Under the pieces are notes generated by a model. That model had not been told where the DNA came from and made no database searches. It saw only the letters and a list, made by a program, of their open reading frames with translations. From Osmia lignaria lignaria (lineage: Eukaryota; Arthropoda; Insecta; Hymenoptera; Megachilidae), in assembly GCF_051020975.1 (NCBI RefSeq), contig NW_027478167.1, forward strand, positions 7,936,001 through 8,000,000: a stretch of 64,000 nucleotides of DNA, read 5' to 3'. Made by a program: the position numbers and the translations under genes. Below are positions 8,838 to 21,797 of the stretch, one piece after another (position 1 is the stretch's first letter; each line of letters opens with the position of its first letter).

Positions 8838-10125
8838 AACATAAATTATAGGAAAGATAATTCTCTACAAAAAACGTCTCTTAACATTTTGCCATAGCTC
8901 GCTTCGTTTCCGAGATATTTGCAGATTCAGCTCAAAGGAACGGGCCTGACGGACATATTTCGAGATACTTCTTCTTCTTGTTGTTCTTCCTCTGCACAGC
9001 TAAGCTGGAAGTGGCATTTGCAGCTCGCAATAGTGCAGAGTTATCTCAAAGAAAGGGGCCACGGTGTTTCTGTATCTCTATTATGTTGGTGCGGCTTCGG
9101 AACTTTTAAATATCTTGATATATCTCGAGAACTACGCATCTGATCAAAAAATATCATAGAACATAAAAAGTAGGAAACTTCATTCTCTACAAAAAAGGTC
9201 TCTTAACATTTTGCCATAGGTCGCTTCGTTTCCGAGATATTTGCAGATTTATCTCAAGGGAAGGGGCCTAACGGACATATTTCGAGATATTTCTTCTTCT
9301 TGTTGTCCTTCTTCTGCACAGCTAAACTGGAAGTGGCATTTCCAGCTCGCAATAGTGCAGAGTTATCTCAAAGAGAGGGGCCACGGTGTTTCTGTATCTC
9401 TATTATGTTGGTGCGGCTTCGGAACTTTTAAATATCTTGATATATCTCGAGAACTACGCATCTGATCAAAAAATATCATAGAAGATAAAAAGTAGGAAAC
9501 TTAATTCTCTACAAAAAAGGTCTGTTAACATTTTGCCATAGCTCGCTTCGTTTCCGAGATATTTGCAGATATATCTCAAGGGAAGGGGCCTGACGGACAT
9601 ATTTCGAGATATTTCTTCTTCTTGTTGTTCTTCTTCTGCACAGCTAAGCTGGAAGTGGCATTTGCGGCTCGCACTACTGCAGAGTTATCTCAACGAAAGG
9701 GGCCACGGTGTTTCTGTATCTCTATTATGTTGGTGCGGCTTCGGAACTTTTAAATATCTCGATATATCTCGAAAACTACGCTTCTGATCAAAAAATATCA
9801 TAGAACATAAATTGTAGGAAACATAATTCTCTACAAAAAAGGTCTCTTAACATTTTGCCATAGCTCGCTTCGTTTCCGAGATATTTGCAGATATATCTCA
9901 AGGGAAGGAGCCTGACGGACATATTTCGAGATATTTCTTCTTCTTGTTGTTCATCTTCTGCACAGCTAAGCTGGAAGTGGCATTTACAGCTCGCAATAGT
10001 GCAGAGTTATCTCAAAGAAAGGGGCCACGGTGTTTCTGTATCTCTATTATGTTGGTGCGGCTTCGGAACTTTTAAATATCTCGATATATCTCGAAAACTA
10101 CGCTTCTGCTCAAAAAATATCATAG
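8838..10125 (+). repeat. 1,288-bp tetramer duplication, copy 2
   Basis: This is the second copy of the tetramer with all the same private variants. It ends near 10125, where the 3' module switches to AAATTGTAGGAAACATAA. I saw no internal differences by eye. It is one of the youngest events in zone A. Confidence 0.9.
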
Positions 10126-11494
10126 AACATAAATTGTAGGAAACATAATTCTCTACAAAAAAGGTCTCTTAACATTTTGCCATAGCTCGCTTCGTTTCCG
10201 AGATATTTGCAGATATATCTCAAGGGTAGGGGCCTGACGGACATATTTCGAGATATTTCTTCTTCTTGTTGTTCTTCTTCTGCACAGCTAAGCTGGAAGT
10301 GGCATTTGCGGCTCGCACTAGTGCAGAGTTATCTCAAAGAAAGGGGCCACGGTGTTTCTGTATCTCTATTATGTTGGTGCGGCTTCGGAACTTTTAAATA
10401 TCTTGATATACCTCGAGAACTACGCTTCTGATCAAAAAATATCATAGAACATAAATTGTAGGAAACATAATTCTCTACAAAAAACGTCTCTTAACATTTT
10501 GCCATAGCTCGCTTCGTTTCCGAGATATTTGCAGATTCAGCTCAAAGGAACTGGCCTGACGGACATATTTCGAGATATTTCTTCTTCTTGTTGTTCTTCC
10601 TCTGCACAGCTAAGCTGGAAGTGGCATTTGCAGCTCGCAATAGTGCAGAGTTATCTCAAAGAAAGGGGCCACGGTGTTTCTGTACCTCTATTATGTTGGT
10701 GCGGCTTCGGAACTTTTAAATATCTTGATATATCTCGAGAACTACGCATCTGATCAAAAAATATCATAGAACATAAAAAGTAGGAAACTTAATTCTCTAC
10801 AAAAAAGGTCTCTTAACATTTTGCCATATCTCGCTTCGTTTCCGAGATATTTGCAGATTTATCTCAAGGGAAGGGGCCTGACGGACATATTTCGAGATAT
10901 TTCTTCTTCTTGTTGTTCTTCTTCTGCACAGCTGAGCTGGAAGTGGCATTTACAGCTCGCAATAGTGCAGAGTTATCTCAAAGAAAGGGGCCACGGTGTT
11001 TCTGTATCTCTATTATGTTGGTGCGGCTTCGGAACTTTTAAATATCTTGATATATCTCAAGAACTACGCATCTGATCAAAAAATATCATAGAACATAAAA
11101 AGTAGGAAACTTAATTCTCTACAAAAAAGGTCTCTTAACATTTTGCCATAGCTCGCTTCGTTTCCGAGATATGTGCAGATTTATCTCAAGGGAAGGGGCC
11201 TGACGGACATATTTCGAGATATTTCTTCTTCTTGTTGTTCTTCTTCTGCACAGCTAAGCTGGAAGTGGCATTTGCGGCTCGCACTACTGCAGAGTTATCT
11301 CAACGAAAGGGGCCACGGTGTTTCTGTATCTCTATTATGTTGGTGCGGCTTCGGAACTTTTAAATATCTCGATATATCTCGAAAACTACGCTTCTGATCA
11401 AAAAATATCATAGAACATAAATTGTAGGAAACATAATTCTCTACAAAAAAGGTCTCTTAACATTTTGCCATAGCTCGCTTCGTTTCCGAGATAT
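10126..11494 (+). repeat. Ordinary zone-A monomers
   Basis: Units start at 10207, 10529, 10851 and 11173. The unit at 10207 has a mixed 3' module (TTGATATACCTCGAGAAC followed by CGCTTC and AAATTGTAGG), a likely e/k hybrid. The unit at 11173 again has GCACTACTGCAG and CTCAACG, so it is related to the units at 8275 and 9563. Confidence 0.8.
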
Positions 11495-12460
11495 TTGCAG
11501 ATTTAGCTCAAGGGAAGGGGCCTGACGGACATATTTCGAGATATTTCTTCTTCTTGTTGTTCTTCCTCTGCACAGCTAAGCTGGAAGTGGCATTTGCAGC
11601 TCGCAATAGTGCAGAGTTATCTCAAAGAAAGGGGCCACGGTGTTTCTGTACCTCTATTATGTTGGTGCAACTTCGGAGCTTTTAAATATCTTGATATATC
11701 TCGAGAACTACGCATCTGATCAAAAAATATCATAGAACATAAAAAGTAGGAAACTTAATTCTCTACAAAAAAGGTCTCTTAACATTTTCCCATAGCTGGC
11801 ATCGTTTCCGAGATATTTGCAGATTTAGCTCAAGGGAAGGGGCCTGACGGACATATTCCGAGATATTTCTTCTTCTTGTTGTTCCCCTTCTGCACAGCTA
11901 AGCTGGAAGTGGCATTTGCAGCTCGCAATAGTGCAGAGTTATCTCAAAGAAAGGGGCCACGGTGTTTCTGTACCTCTATTATGTTGGTGCAGCTTCGGAG
12001 CTTTTAAATATCTTGATGTATCTCGAGAACTACGCATCTGATCAAAAAATATCATAGAACATAAAAAGTAGGAAACTTAATTCTCTACAAAAAAGGTCTC
12101 TTAACATTTTCCCATAGCTGGCATCGTTTCCGAGATATTTGCAGATTTAGCTCAAGGGAAGGGGCCTGACGGACATATTCCGAGATATTTCTTCTTCTTG
12201 TTGTTCCTCTTCTGCACAGCTAAGCTGGAAGTGGCATTTGCAGGTCGCAATAGTGCAGAGTTATCTCAAAGAAAGGGGCCACGGTGTTTCTGTATCTCTA
12301 TTATGTTGGTGCGGCTTCGGAACTTTTAAATATCTCGATATATCTCGAAAACTACGCTTCTGATCAAAAAATATCATAGAACATAAAAAGTAGGAAACTT
12401 AATTCTCTACAAATAAGGTCTCTTAACATTTTGCGAAAGCTCGCTTGGTTTCCGAGATAT
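11495..12460 (+). repeat. Three consecutive units with TTTAGCTC (open frame broken)
   Basis: The units at 11495, 11817 and 12139 all read GCAGATTTAGCTC, which puts TAG at the fourth codon of the frame that is open in most units. The second and third are also both preceded by TTTTCCCATAGCTGGCATCG and share GGACATATTCCGAG, so one was copied directly from the other. The third has GCAGGTCGCAATAG and a k start joined to an e end. This shows that a broken frame spreads as readily as an open one. Confidence 0.9.
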
Positions 12461-15400
12461 TTGCAGATTTATCTCAAGGGAAGGGGCCTGACGGACATAT
12501 TTCGAGATATTTCTTCTTCTTGTTGTTCTTCTTCTGCACAGCTAAGCTGGAAGTGGCATTTGCAGCTCGCAATAGTGCAGAGTTACCTCAAAGAAAGGGG
12601 CCACGGTGTTTCTGTATCTCTATTATGTTGGTGCGGCTTCGGAACTTTTAAATATCTTGATATATCTCGAGAACTACGCATCTGATCAAAAAATATCATA
12701 GAACATAAAAAGTAGGAAACTTAATTCTCTACAAAAAAGGTCTCTTAACATTTTGCCATAGCTCGCTTCGTTTCCGAGATATTTGCAGATTTATCTCAAG
12801 GGAAGGGGCCTGACGGACATATTTCGAGATATTTCTTCTTCTTGTTGTTCTTCTTCTGCACAGCTAAGCTGGAAGCGGCATTTGCGGCTCGCACTAGTGC
12901 AGAGTTATCTCAAAGAAAGGGGCCACGGTGTTTCTGTATCTCTATTATGTTGGTGCGGCTTCGGAACTTTTAAATATCTTGATATATCTCGAGAACTACG
13001 CATCCGATCAAAAAATGTCATAGAACATAAAAAGTAGGAAACTTAATTCTCTACAAAAAAGGTCTCTTAACATTTTGCGATAGCTCGCTTCGTTTCCGAG
13101 ATATTTGCAGATTTATCTCGAGGGAAGGGGCCTGACGGACATATTTCGAGATATTTCTTCTTCTTGTTGTTCTTCTTCTGCACAGCTAAGCTGGAAGCGG
13201 CATTTGCGCCTCGCACTAGTGCAGAGTTATCTCAAAGAAAGGGGCCACGGTGTTTCTGTATCTCTATTATGTTGGTGCGGCTTCGGATCTTTTAAATATC
13301 TCGATATATCTCGAAGACTACGCTTCTGATCAAAAAATATCATAGAACATAAATTGTAGAAAACTTAATTCTCTACAAAAAACGTCTCTTAACATTTTGC
13401 CATAGCTCGCTTCGTTTCCGAGATATTTGCAGATTCAGCTCAAAGGAACTGGCCTGACGGACATATTTCGAGATATTTCTTCTTCTTGTTGTTCTTCTTC
13501 TGCACAGCTAAGCTGGAAGTGGCATTTGCAGCTCGCAATAGTGCAGAGTTATCTCAAAGAAAGGGGCCACGGTGTTTCTGTATCTCTATTATGTTGGTGC
13601 GGCTTCGGAACTTTTAAATATCTCGATATATTTCGAGAACTACGCATCTGATCAAAAAATATCATAGAACATAAAAAGTAGGAAACATAATTCTCTACAA
13701 AAAAGGTCGCTTAACATTTTGCCATAGCTCGCTTCGTTTCCGAGATATTTGCAGATATATCTCAAGGGAAGGGGCCTGACGGACATATTTCGAGATATTT
13801 CTTCTTCTTGTTGTTCTTCTTCTGCACAGCTAAGCTGGAAGTGGCATTTGCAGCTCGCAATAGTGCAGAGTTATCTCAAAGAAAGGGGCCACGGTGTTTC
13901 TGTATCTCTATTATGTTGGTGCGGCTTCGGAACTTTTAAATATCTTGATATATCTCGAGAACTACGCATCTGATCAAAAAATATCATAGAACATAAAAAG
14001 TAGGAAACATAATTCTCTACAAAAAAGGTCGCTTAACATTTTGCCATAGCTCGCTTCGTTTCCGAGATATTTGCATATTTATCTCAAGGGAAGGGGCCTG
14101 ACGGACATATTTCGAGATATTTCTTCTTCTTGTTGTTCTTCTTCTGCACAGCTAAGCTGGAAGTGGCATTTACAGCTCGCAATAGTGCAGAGTTATCTCA
14201 AAGAAAGGGGCCACGGTGTTTCTGTATCTCTATTATGTTGGTGCGGCTTCGGAACTTTTAAATATCTTGATATATCTCAAGAACTACGCATCTGATCAAA
14301 AAATATCATAGAACATAAAAAGTAGGAAACTTAATTCTCTACAAAAAAGGTCTCTTAACATTTTGCCATAGCTCTCTTCGTTTCCGAGATATTTGCAGAT
14401 TTATCTCAAGGGAAGGGGCCTGACGGACATATTTCGAGATACTTCTTCTTCTTGTTGTTCTTCTTCTGCACAGCTAAGCTGGAAGTGGCATTTGCAGCTC
14501 GCAATAGTGCAGAGTTATCTCAAAGAAAGGGGCCACGGTGTTTCTGTATCTCTATTATGTTGGTGCGGCTTCGGAACTTTTAAGTATCTCGATATATCTC
14601 GAAAACTACGCTTCTGATCAAAAAATATCATAGAACATAAATTGTAGGACACATAATTCTCTACAAAAAACGTCTCTTAACATTTTGCCATAGTTCGCTT
14701 CGTTTCCGAGATATTTGCAGATTCAGCTCAAAGGAACTGGCCTGACGGACATATTTCGAGATATTTCTTCTTCTTGTTGTTCTTCCTCTGCACAGCTAAG
14801 CTGGAAGTGGCATTTGCAGCTCGCAATAGTGCAGAGTTATCTCAAAGAAAGGGGCCACGGTGTTTCTGTATCTCTATTATGTTGGTGCGGCTTCGGAACT
14901 TTTAAATATCTCGATATATCTCGAAAACTACGCTTCTGATCAAAAAATATCATAGAACATAAATTGTAGGAAACATAATTCTCTACAAAAAAGGTCTCTT
15001 AACATTTTGCCATAGCTCGCTTCGTTTCCGAGATATTTGCAGATATATCTCAAGGGCAGGGGCCTGACGGACATATTTCGAGATATTTCTTCTTCTTGTT
15101 GTTCTTCTTCTGCACAGCTAAGCTGGAAGTGGCATTTACAGCTCGCAATAGTGCAGAGTTATCTCAAAGAAAGGGGCCACGGTGTTTCTGTATCTCTATT
15201 ATGTTGGTGCGGCTTCGGAACTTTTAAATATCTTAATATATCTCGAGAACTACGCATCTGATCAAAAAATATCATAGAACATAAAAAGTAGGAAACTTAA
15301 TTCTCTACAAAAAAGGTCTCTGAACATTTTGCCATAGCTCGCTTCGTTTCCGAGATATTTGCAGATTTATCTCAAGGGATGGGGCCTAACGGACATATTT

Positions 15401-16744
15401 CGAGATATTTCTGCTTCTTGTTGTTCTTCTTCTGCACAGCTAAGTTGGAAGTGGCATTTGCGGCTCGCACTAGTGCAGAGTTATCTCAAAGAAAGGGGCC
15501 ACGGTGTTTCTGTATCTCTATTATGTTGGTGCGGTCTCGGAACTTTTAAATATCTTGATATATCTCGAGAACTACGCATCTGATCAAAAAATATCATAGA
15601 ACATAAAAAGTAGGAAGCATAATTCTGTACAAAAAAGGTCTCTTAACATTTTGCCATAGCTCGCTTCGTTTCCGAGATATTTGCAGATTTATCTCAAGGG
15701 AAGGGGCCTGACGGACATATTTCGAGATATTTCATCTTCTTGTTGTTCTTCTTCTGCACAGCTAAGCTGGAAGTGGCATTTGCGGCTCGCACTAGTGCAC
15801 AGTTATCTCAAAGAAAGGGGCCACGGTGTTTCTGTATCTCTATTATGTTGGTGCGGCTTCGGAACTTTTAAGTATCTTGATATATCTCGAAAACTACGCT
15901 TCTGATCAAAAAATATCATAGAACATAAATTGTAGGAAACATAATTCTCTACAAAAAACGTCTCTTAACATTTTGCCATAGCTCGCTTCGTTTCCGAGAT
16001 ATTTGCAGATTCAGCTCAAAGGAACTGGCCTGATGGACATATTTCGAGATATTTCTTCTTCTTGTTGTTCTTCCTCTGCACAGCTAAGCTGGAAGTGGCA
16101 TTTGCAGCTCGCAATAGTGCAGAGTTATCTCAAAGAAAGGGGCCACGGTGTTTCTGTATCTCTATTATGTTGGTGCGGCTACGGAACTTTTAAATATCTC
16201 GACATATCTCGAAAACTACGCTTCTGATCAAAAAATATCATAGAACGTAAAAAGTAGGAAACATAATTCTGTACAAAAAAGGTCTCTTAACATTTTGCCA
16301 TAGCTCGCTTCGTTTCCGAGATATTTGCAGATTTATCTCAAGGGAAGGGGCCTGACGGACATATTTCGAGATATTTGTTCTTCTTGTTGTTCTTCTTCTG
16401 CACAGCTAAGCTGGAAGTGGCATTTACAGCTCGCAATAGTGCAGAGTTATCTCAAAGAAAGGGGCCACGGTGTTTCTGTATCTCTATTATGTTGGTGCGG
16501 CTTCGGAACTTTTAAATATCTTGATATATCTCGAGAACTACGCATCCGATCAAAAAATATCATAGAACATGAAAAGTAGGAAACTTAATTCTCTACAAAA
16601 AAGGTCTCTTAACATTTTGCCATAGCTCTCTTCGTTTCCGAGATATTTGCAGATATATCTCAAGGGAAGGGGCCTGACGGACATATTTCGAGATATTTCT
16701 TCTTCTTGTTGTTCTTCTTCTGCACAGCTAAGCTGGAAGTGGCA
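12461..16744 (+). repeat. Ordinary zone-A monomers
   Basis: Thirteen complete units (12461, 12783, 13105, 13427, 13749, 14071, 14393, 14715, 15037, 15359, 15681, 16003, 16325) and the start of the one at 16647. No HOR longer than a pair is obvious. GGAAGCGGCATTTGCG is shared by the neighbours at 12783 and 13105. GTGCACAGTTATC at 15681 recurs at 3767, 20832, 22764 and 25018. The unit at 16003 carries the GCGGCTACGG and TCTCGACATATC end of the 1835/2479 family, a second e/k-type exchange. ATCCGATC replaces the usual ATCTGATC at 12783 and 16325. Confidence 0.8.
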
Positions 16745-18900
16745 TTTGCGGCTCGCACTAGTGCAGAGTTATCCCAAAGAAAGGGGCCACGGTGTTTCTG
16801 TATCTCTATTATGTTGGTGCGGCTTCGGAACTTTTACATATCTCGATATATCTCGAAAACTACGCTTCTGATCAAAAAATATCATAGAACATAAATTGTA
16901 GGAAACATAATTCTCTACAAAAAAGGTCTCTTAACATTTTGCCATAGCTCATTTCGTTTCCGAGATATTTGCAGATTTATCTCAAGGGAAGGGTCCTGAT
17001 GGACATATTTCGAGATATTTCTCCTTCTTGTTGTTCTTCTTCTGCACAGCTAAGCTGGAAGTGGCATTTACAGCTCGCAATAGTGCAGAGTTATCTCAAA
17101 GAAAGGGGCCACGGTGTTTCTGTATCTCTATTACGTTGGTGCGGCTTCGGAACTTTTAAATATCTTGATATATCTCGAGAACTACGCATCTGATCAAAAA
17201 ATATCATAGAACATGAAAAGTAGGAAACTTAATTCTCTACAAAAAAGGTCTCTTAACATTTTGCCGTAGCTCTCTTCGTTTCCGAGATATTTGCAGGTAT
17301 ATCTCAAGGGAAGGGGCCTGACGGACATATTTCGAGATATTTCTTCTTCTTGTTGTTCTTCTTCTGCACAGCTAAGCTGGAAGTGGCATTTACAGCTCGC
17401 AATAGTGCAGAGTTATGTCAAAGAAAGGGGCCACGGTGTTTCTGTATCTCTATTATGTTGTTGCGGCTTCGGAACTTTTAAATATCTTGATATATCTCGA
17501 GAACTACGCATCTGATCAAAAAATATCATAGAACATGAAAAGTAGCAAACATAATTCTCTACAAAAAAGGTCTCTTAACATTTTGCCATAGCTCGCTTCG
17601 TTTCCGAGATATTTGCAGATATATCTCAAGGGAAGGGGCCTAACGGGCATATTTCGAGATATTTCTTCTTCTTGTTGTTCTTGTTCTGCACAGCTAAGCT
17701 GGAAGTGGCATTTACAGCTCGCAATAGTGCAGAGGTATCTCAAAGAAAGGGGCCACGGTGTTTCTGTATCTCTATTATGTTGGTGCGGCTTCGGAACTTT
17801 TAAATATCTTGATATATCTCGAGAACTACGCATCCGATCAAAAAATATCATAGAACATGAAAAGTAGGAAACTTAATTCTCTACAAAAAAGGTCTCTTAA
17901 CATTTTGCCATAGCTCTCTTCGTTTCCGAGATATTTGCAGATATATCTCAAGGGAAGGGGCCTGACGGACATATTTCGAGATATTTCTTCTTCTTGTTGT
18001 TCTTCTTCTGCACAGCTAAGCTGGAAGTGGCATTTGCGGCTCGCACTAGTGCAGAGTTATCTCAAAGAAAGGGGCCACGGTGTTTCTGTATCTCTATTAT
18101 GTTGGTGCGTCTTCGGAACTTTTAAATATCTCGATATATCTCGAAAATTACGCATCTGATCAAAAAATATCATAGAACATAAATTGTAGGAAACATAATT
18201 CTCTACAAAAAACGTCTCTTAACATTTTGCCATAGCTCGTTTCGTTTCCGAGATATTTGCAGATTCAGCTCAAAGGAACTGGCCTGACGGATATATTTCG
18301 AGATATTTCTTCTTCTTGTTGTTCTTCCTCTGCACAGCTAAGCTGGAAGTGGCATTTGCAGCTCGCAATAGTGCAGAGTTATCCCAAAGAAAGGGGCCAC
18401 GGTGTTTCTGTATCTCTATTATGTTGGTGCGGCTTCGGAACTTTTACATATCTCGATATATCTCGAAAACTACGCTTCTGATCAAAAAATGTCATAGAAC
18501 ATAAATTGTAGGAAACATAATTCTCTACAAAAAACGTCTCTTATCATTTTGCCATAGCTCGCTTCGTTTCCGAGATATTTGCAGATTCAGCTCAAAGGAA
18601 CTGGCCTGACGGACATATTTCGAGATATTTCTTCTTCTTGTTGTTCTTCCTCTGCACAGCTAAGCTGGAAGTGGCATTTGCAGCTCGCAATAGTGCAGAG
18701 TTATCTCACAGAAAGGGGCCACGGTGTTTCTGTATCTCTATTATGTTGGTGCGGCTTCGGAACTTTTAAATATCTTGATATATCTCGAGAACTAAGCATC
18801 TGATCAAAAAATATCATAGAACATAAAAAGTAGGAAACTTAATTCTCTACAAAAAAGGTCTCTTAACATTTTGCCATAGCTCGCTTCGTTTCCGAGATAT
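16745..18900 (+). repeat. Long-range duplicated block, right copy (partner 1-1834)
   Basis: This repeats the order of rare variants seen at 1-1834. It has one additional monomer at 17613, with CCTAACGGGCATATTTCG and TTGTTCTTGTTCTGC. Within it the unit at 18257 has the TTATCCCAAAG and TTTACATATC features of the unit at 16647 placed behind a TTCAGCTC start, so local conversion continued after the duplication. Confidence 0.75.
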
Positions 18901-19222
18901 TTGCATATTTATCTCAAGGGAAGGGGCCTGACGGACATATTTCGAGATATTTCTTCTTCTTGTTGTTCTTCTTCTGCACAGCTAAGCTGGAAGTGACATT
19001 TGCGGCTCGCACTAGTGCAGAGTTATCTCAAAGAAAGCGGCCACGGTGTTTCTGTATCTCTATTATGTTGGTGCGGCTTCGGAACTTTTAAATATCTCGA
19101 TATATCTCGAAAACTACGCTTCTGATCAAAAAATATCATAGAACATAAATTGTAGGAAACATAATTCCCTACAAATAAAGTCTCTTAACATTTTGCCATA
19201 GCTCGCTTCGTTTCCGAGATAT
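18901..19222 (+). repeat. Monomer with AAGTGACATT (frame broken), first of four
   Basis: GGAAGTGACATTTGCGG creates an in-frame TGA. The same change is in the units at 21476, 23730 and 25984. This unit and that at 25984 have a k-type end with TTCCCTACAAATAAAGTC, whereas those at 21476 and 23730 have an e-type end with CATTGAACATGAAAAG. The mutation has therefore been combined with two different 3' modules. Confidence 0.85.
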
Positions 19223-20235
19223 TTGCAGATTTATCTCAAGGGAAGGGGCCTGACGGACATATTTCGAGATATTTCTTCTTCTTGTTGTTCTTCTTCTGCA
19301 CAGCGAAGCTGGAAGTGGCATTCGCAGCTCGCTATAGTGCAGAGTTATCTCAAAGAAAGGGGCGACGGTGTTTCTGTATCTCTATTATGTTGGTGCGGCT
19401 TCGGAACTTTTAAATATCTTGATATATCTCGAGAACTACGCATCTGATCAAAAAATATCATAGAACATAGAAAGTAGCAAACTTAATTCTCCACAAAAAA
19501 GCTCTCTTAACATTTTGCCATAGCTCGCTTCGTTTCCGAGATATTTGCAGATTTATCTCAAGGGAAGGGGCCTGACGGACATGTTTCGAGATATTTCTTC
19601 TTCTTGTTGTTCTTCTTCTGCACAGCTAAGCTGGAAGTGGCATTTGCGGCTCGCACTAGTGCAGAGTTATCTCAAAGAAAGGGGCCACGGTGTTTCTGTA
19701 TCTCTATTATGTTGGTGCGGGTTCGGAACTTTTAAATATCTTGATATATCTCGAGAACTACGCATCTGATCAAAAAATATCATTGAACATGAAAAGTAGG
19801 AAACTTAATTCTCTACAAAAAAGGTCTCTTAACATTTTCCCATAGCTCTCTTCGTTTCCGAGATATTTGCAGATTTATCTCAAGGGAAGGGGCCTGACGG
19901 ACATATTTCGAGATATTTCTTCTTCTTGTTGTTCTTCTTCTGCACAGCTAAGCTGGAAGTGGCATTTGCAGCTCGCAATAGTGCAGACTTATCTCAAAGA
20001 AAGGGGCCACGGTGTTTCTGTATCTCTATTATGTTGGTGCGGCTTCGGAACTTTTAAATATCTCGATATATCTCGAAAACTACGCTTCTGATCAAAAAAT
20101 ATCATAGAACATAAATTGTAGGAAACATAATTCCCTACAAATAAAGTCTCTTAACATTTTGCCATAGCTCGCTTCGTTTCCGAGATATTTGCAGATTTAT
20201 CTCAAGGGAAGGGGCCTGACGGACATATTTCGAGA

Positions 20236-20860
20236 TATTTCTTCTTCTTGTTGTTCTTCTTCTGCACAGCTAAGCTGGAAGTGGCATTTGCGGCTCGCAC
20301 TAGTGCAGAGTTATCTCAAAGAAAGGGGCCACGGTGTTTCTGTATCTCTATTATGTTGGTGCGGCTTCGGAACTTTTAAATATCTCGACATATCTCGAAA
20401 ACTACGCTTCTGATCAAAAAATATCATAGAACATGAAAAGTAGGAAACTTAATTCTCTACAAAAAAGGTCTCTTAACATTTTGCCATAGCTCTCTTCGTT
20501 TCCGAGATATTTGCAGATTTATCTCAAGGGAAGGGTCCTGACGGACATATTTCGAGATATTTCTTCTTCTTGTTGTTCTTCTTCTGCACAGCTAAACTGG
20601 AAGTGGCATTTCAGCTCGCAATAGTGCAGAGTTATCTCAAAGAGAGGGGCCACGGTGTTTCTGTATCTCTATTATGTTGGTGCGGCTTCGGAACTTTTAA
20701 ATATCTCGATATATCTCGAAAACTACGTATCTGATCAAAAAATATCATAGAACATAAAAAGTAGGAAACTTAATTCTCTACAAAAAAGGTCTCTTAACAT
20801 TTTGCCAAAGCTCGCTTCGTTTCCGAGATATTTGCACATTTATCTCAAGGGAAGGGGCCT
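20236..20860 (+). repeat. Block shared with 27642-28266, containing a 321-bp unit
   Basis: This spans most of the unit at 20189, the 321-bp unit 20511-20831 and the start of the unit at 20832. It matches the region 7,406 bp (23 monomers) downstream. Shared features are TCTCGACATATC, GAACATGAAAAG, a missing C in GGCATTTCAGCTCGC (usual TTTCCAGCTC), GAAAACTACGTATC and TTTTGCCAAAGCTCGC. The copies part at CCTGACGG here against CCTAACGG there. Confidence 0.85.
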
Positions 20861-21153
20861 GACGGACATATTTCGAGATATTTCTTCTTCTTGTTGTTCT
20901 TCTTCTGCACAGCTAAGCTGGAAGTGGCATTTGCGGCTCGCACTAGTGCACAGTTATCTCAAAGAAAGGGGCCACGGTGTTTCTGTATCTCTATTATGTT
21001 GGTGCGTCTTCGGAACTTTTAAATATCTCGATATATCTCGAAAACTACGCTTCTGATCAAAAAATATCATAGAAGATAAAAAGTAGGAAACTTAATTGTC
21101 TACAAAAAAGGTCTCTTAACATTTCGCCATAGCTCGCTTTGTTTCCGAGATAT

Positions 21154-21475
21154 TTGCAGATTTATCTCAAGGGAAGGGGCCTGTCGGACATATTTCGAGA
21201 TATTTCTTCTTCTTGTTGTTCTTCTTCTGCACAGCTAAGCTGGAAGTGGCATTTGCAGCTCGCAATAGTGCAGAGTTATCTCACAGAAAGGGGCCACGGT
21301 GTTTCTGTATCTCTATTATGTTGGTGCGGCTTCGGAACTTTTAAATATCTTGATATATCTCGAGAACTAAGCATCTGATCAAAAAATATCATAGAACATA
21401 AAAAGTAGGAAACTTAATTCTCTACAAAAAAGGTCTCTTAACATTTTGCCATAGCTCGCTTCGTTTCCGAGATAT
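21154..21475 (+). repeat. Hybrid monomer: crossover product of two HOR units
   Basis: The 5' part has TTTCGCCATAGCTCGCTTTG and CCTGTCGGAC, like the units at 23086 and 25340. The 3' part has the Q middle, CTCACAGAAAGG and GAACTAAGC, like the units at 23408 and 25662. In the complete HOR those two units are neighbours, so this single unit looks like the product of an unequal exchange that removed 322 bp. The exchange point lies between about 21190 and 21260. Confidence 0.8.
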
Positions 21476-21797
21476 TTGCATATTTATCTCAAGGGAAGGG
21501 GCCTGACGGACATATTTCGAGATATTTCTTCTTCTTGTTGTTCTTCTTCTGCACAGCTAAGCTGGAAGTGACATTTGCGGCTCGCACTAGTGCAGAGTTA
21601 TCTCAAAGAAAGGGGCCACGGTGTTTCTGTATCTCTATTATGTTGGTGCGGCTTCGGAACTTTTAAATATCTTGATATATCTCGAGAACTACGCATCTGA
21701 TCAAAAAATATCATTGAACATGAAAAGTAGGAAACTTAATTCTCTACAAAAAAGGTCTCTTAACATTTTGCCATAGCTCTCTTCGTTTCCGAGATAT

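Larger units (their letters stand above)
225..18578 (+). repeat. Zone A: mixed monomer variants with short local duplications
   Basis: There are 57 monomers, all on the 322-bp grid apart from the 321/323 pair at 4089 and 4410. R/k-type units are interspersed with units whose 5' part reads TTCAGCTCAAAGGAAC (1191, 1513, 2157, 6021, 6987, 7631, 8919, 10529, 13427, 14715, 16003, 18257). N-type middles are rare here (6343, 7953, 9241). Organisation is by short duplications (644 and 1,288 bp) rather than one dominant HOR, and the left end is repeated near 16.7-18.9 kb. The unit at 225 has a private TAG (CTCTAGGG) and TTCGTGAT. The zone limit is a judgement based on where the 7-mer HOR markers begin. 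Confidence 0.8.
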
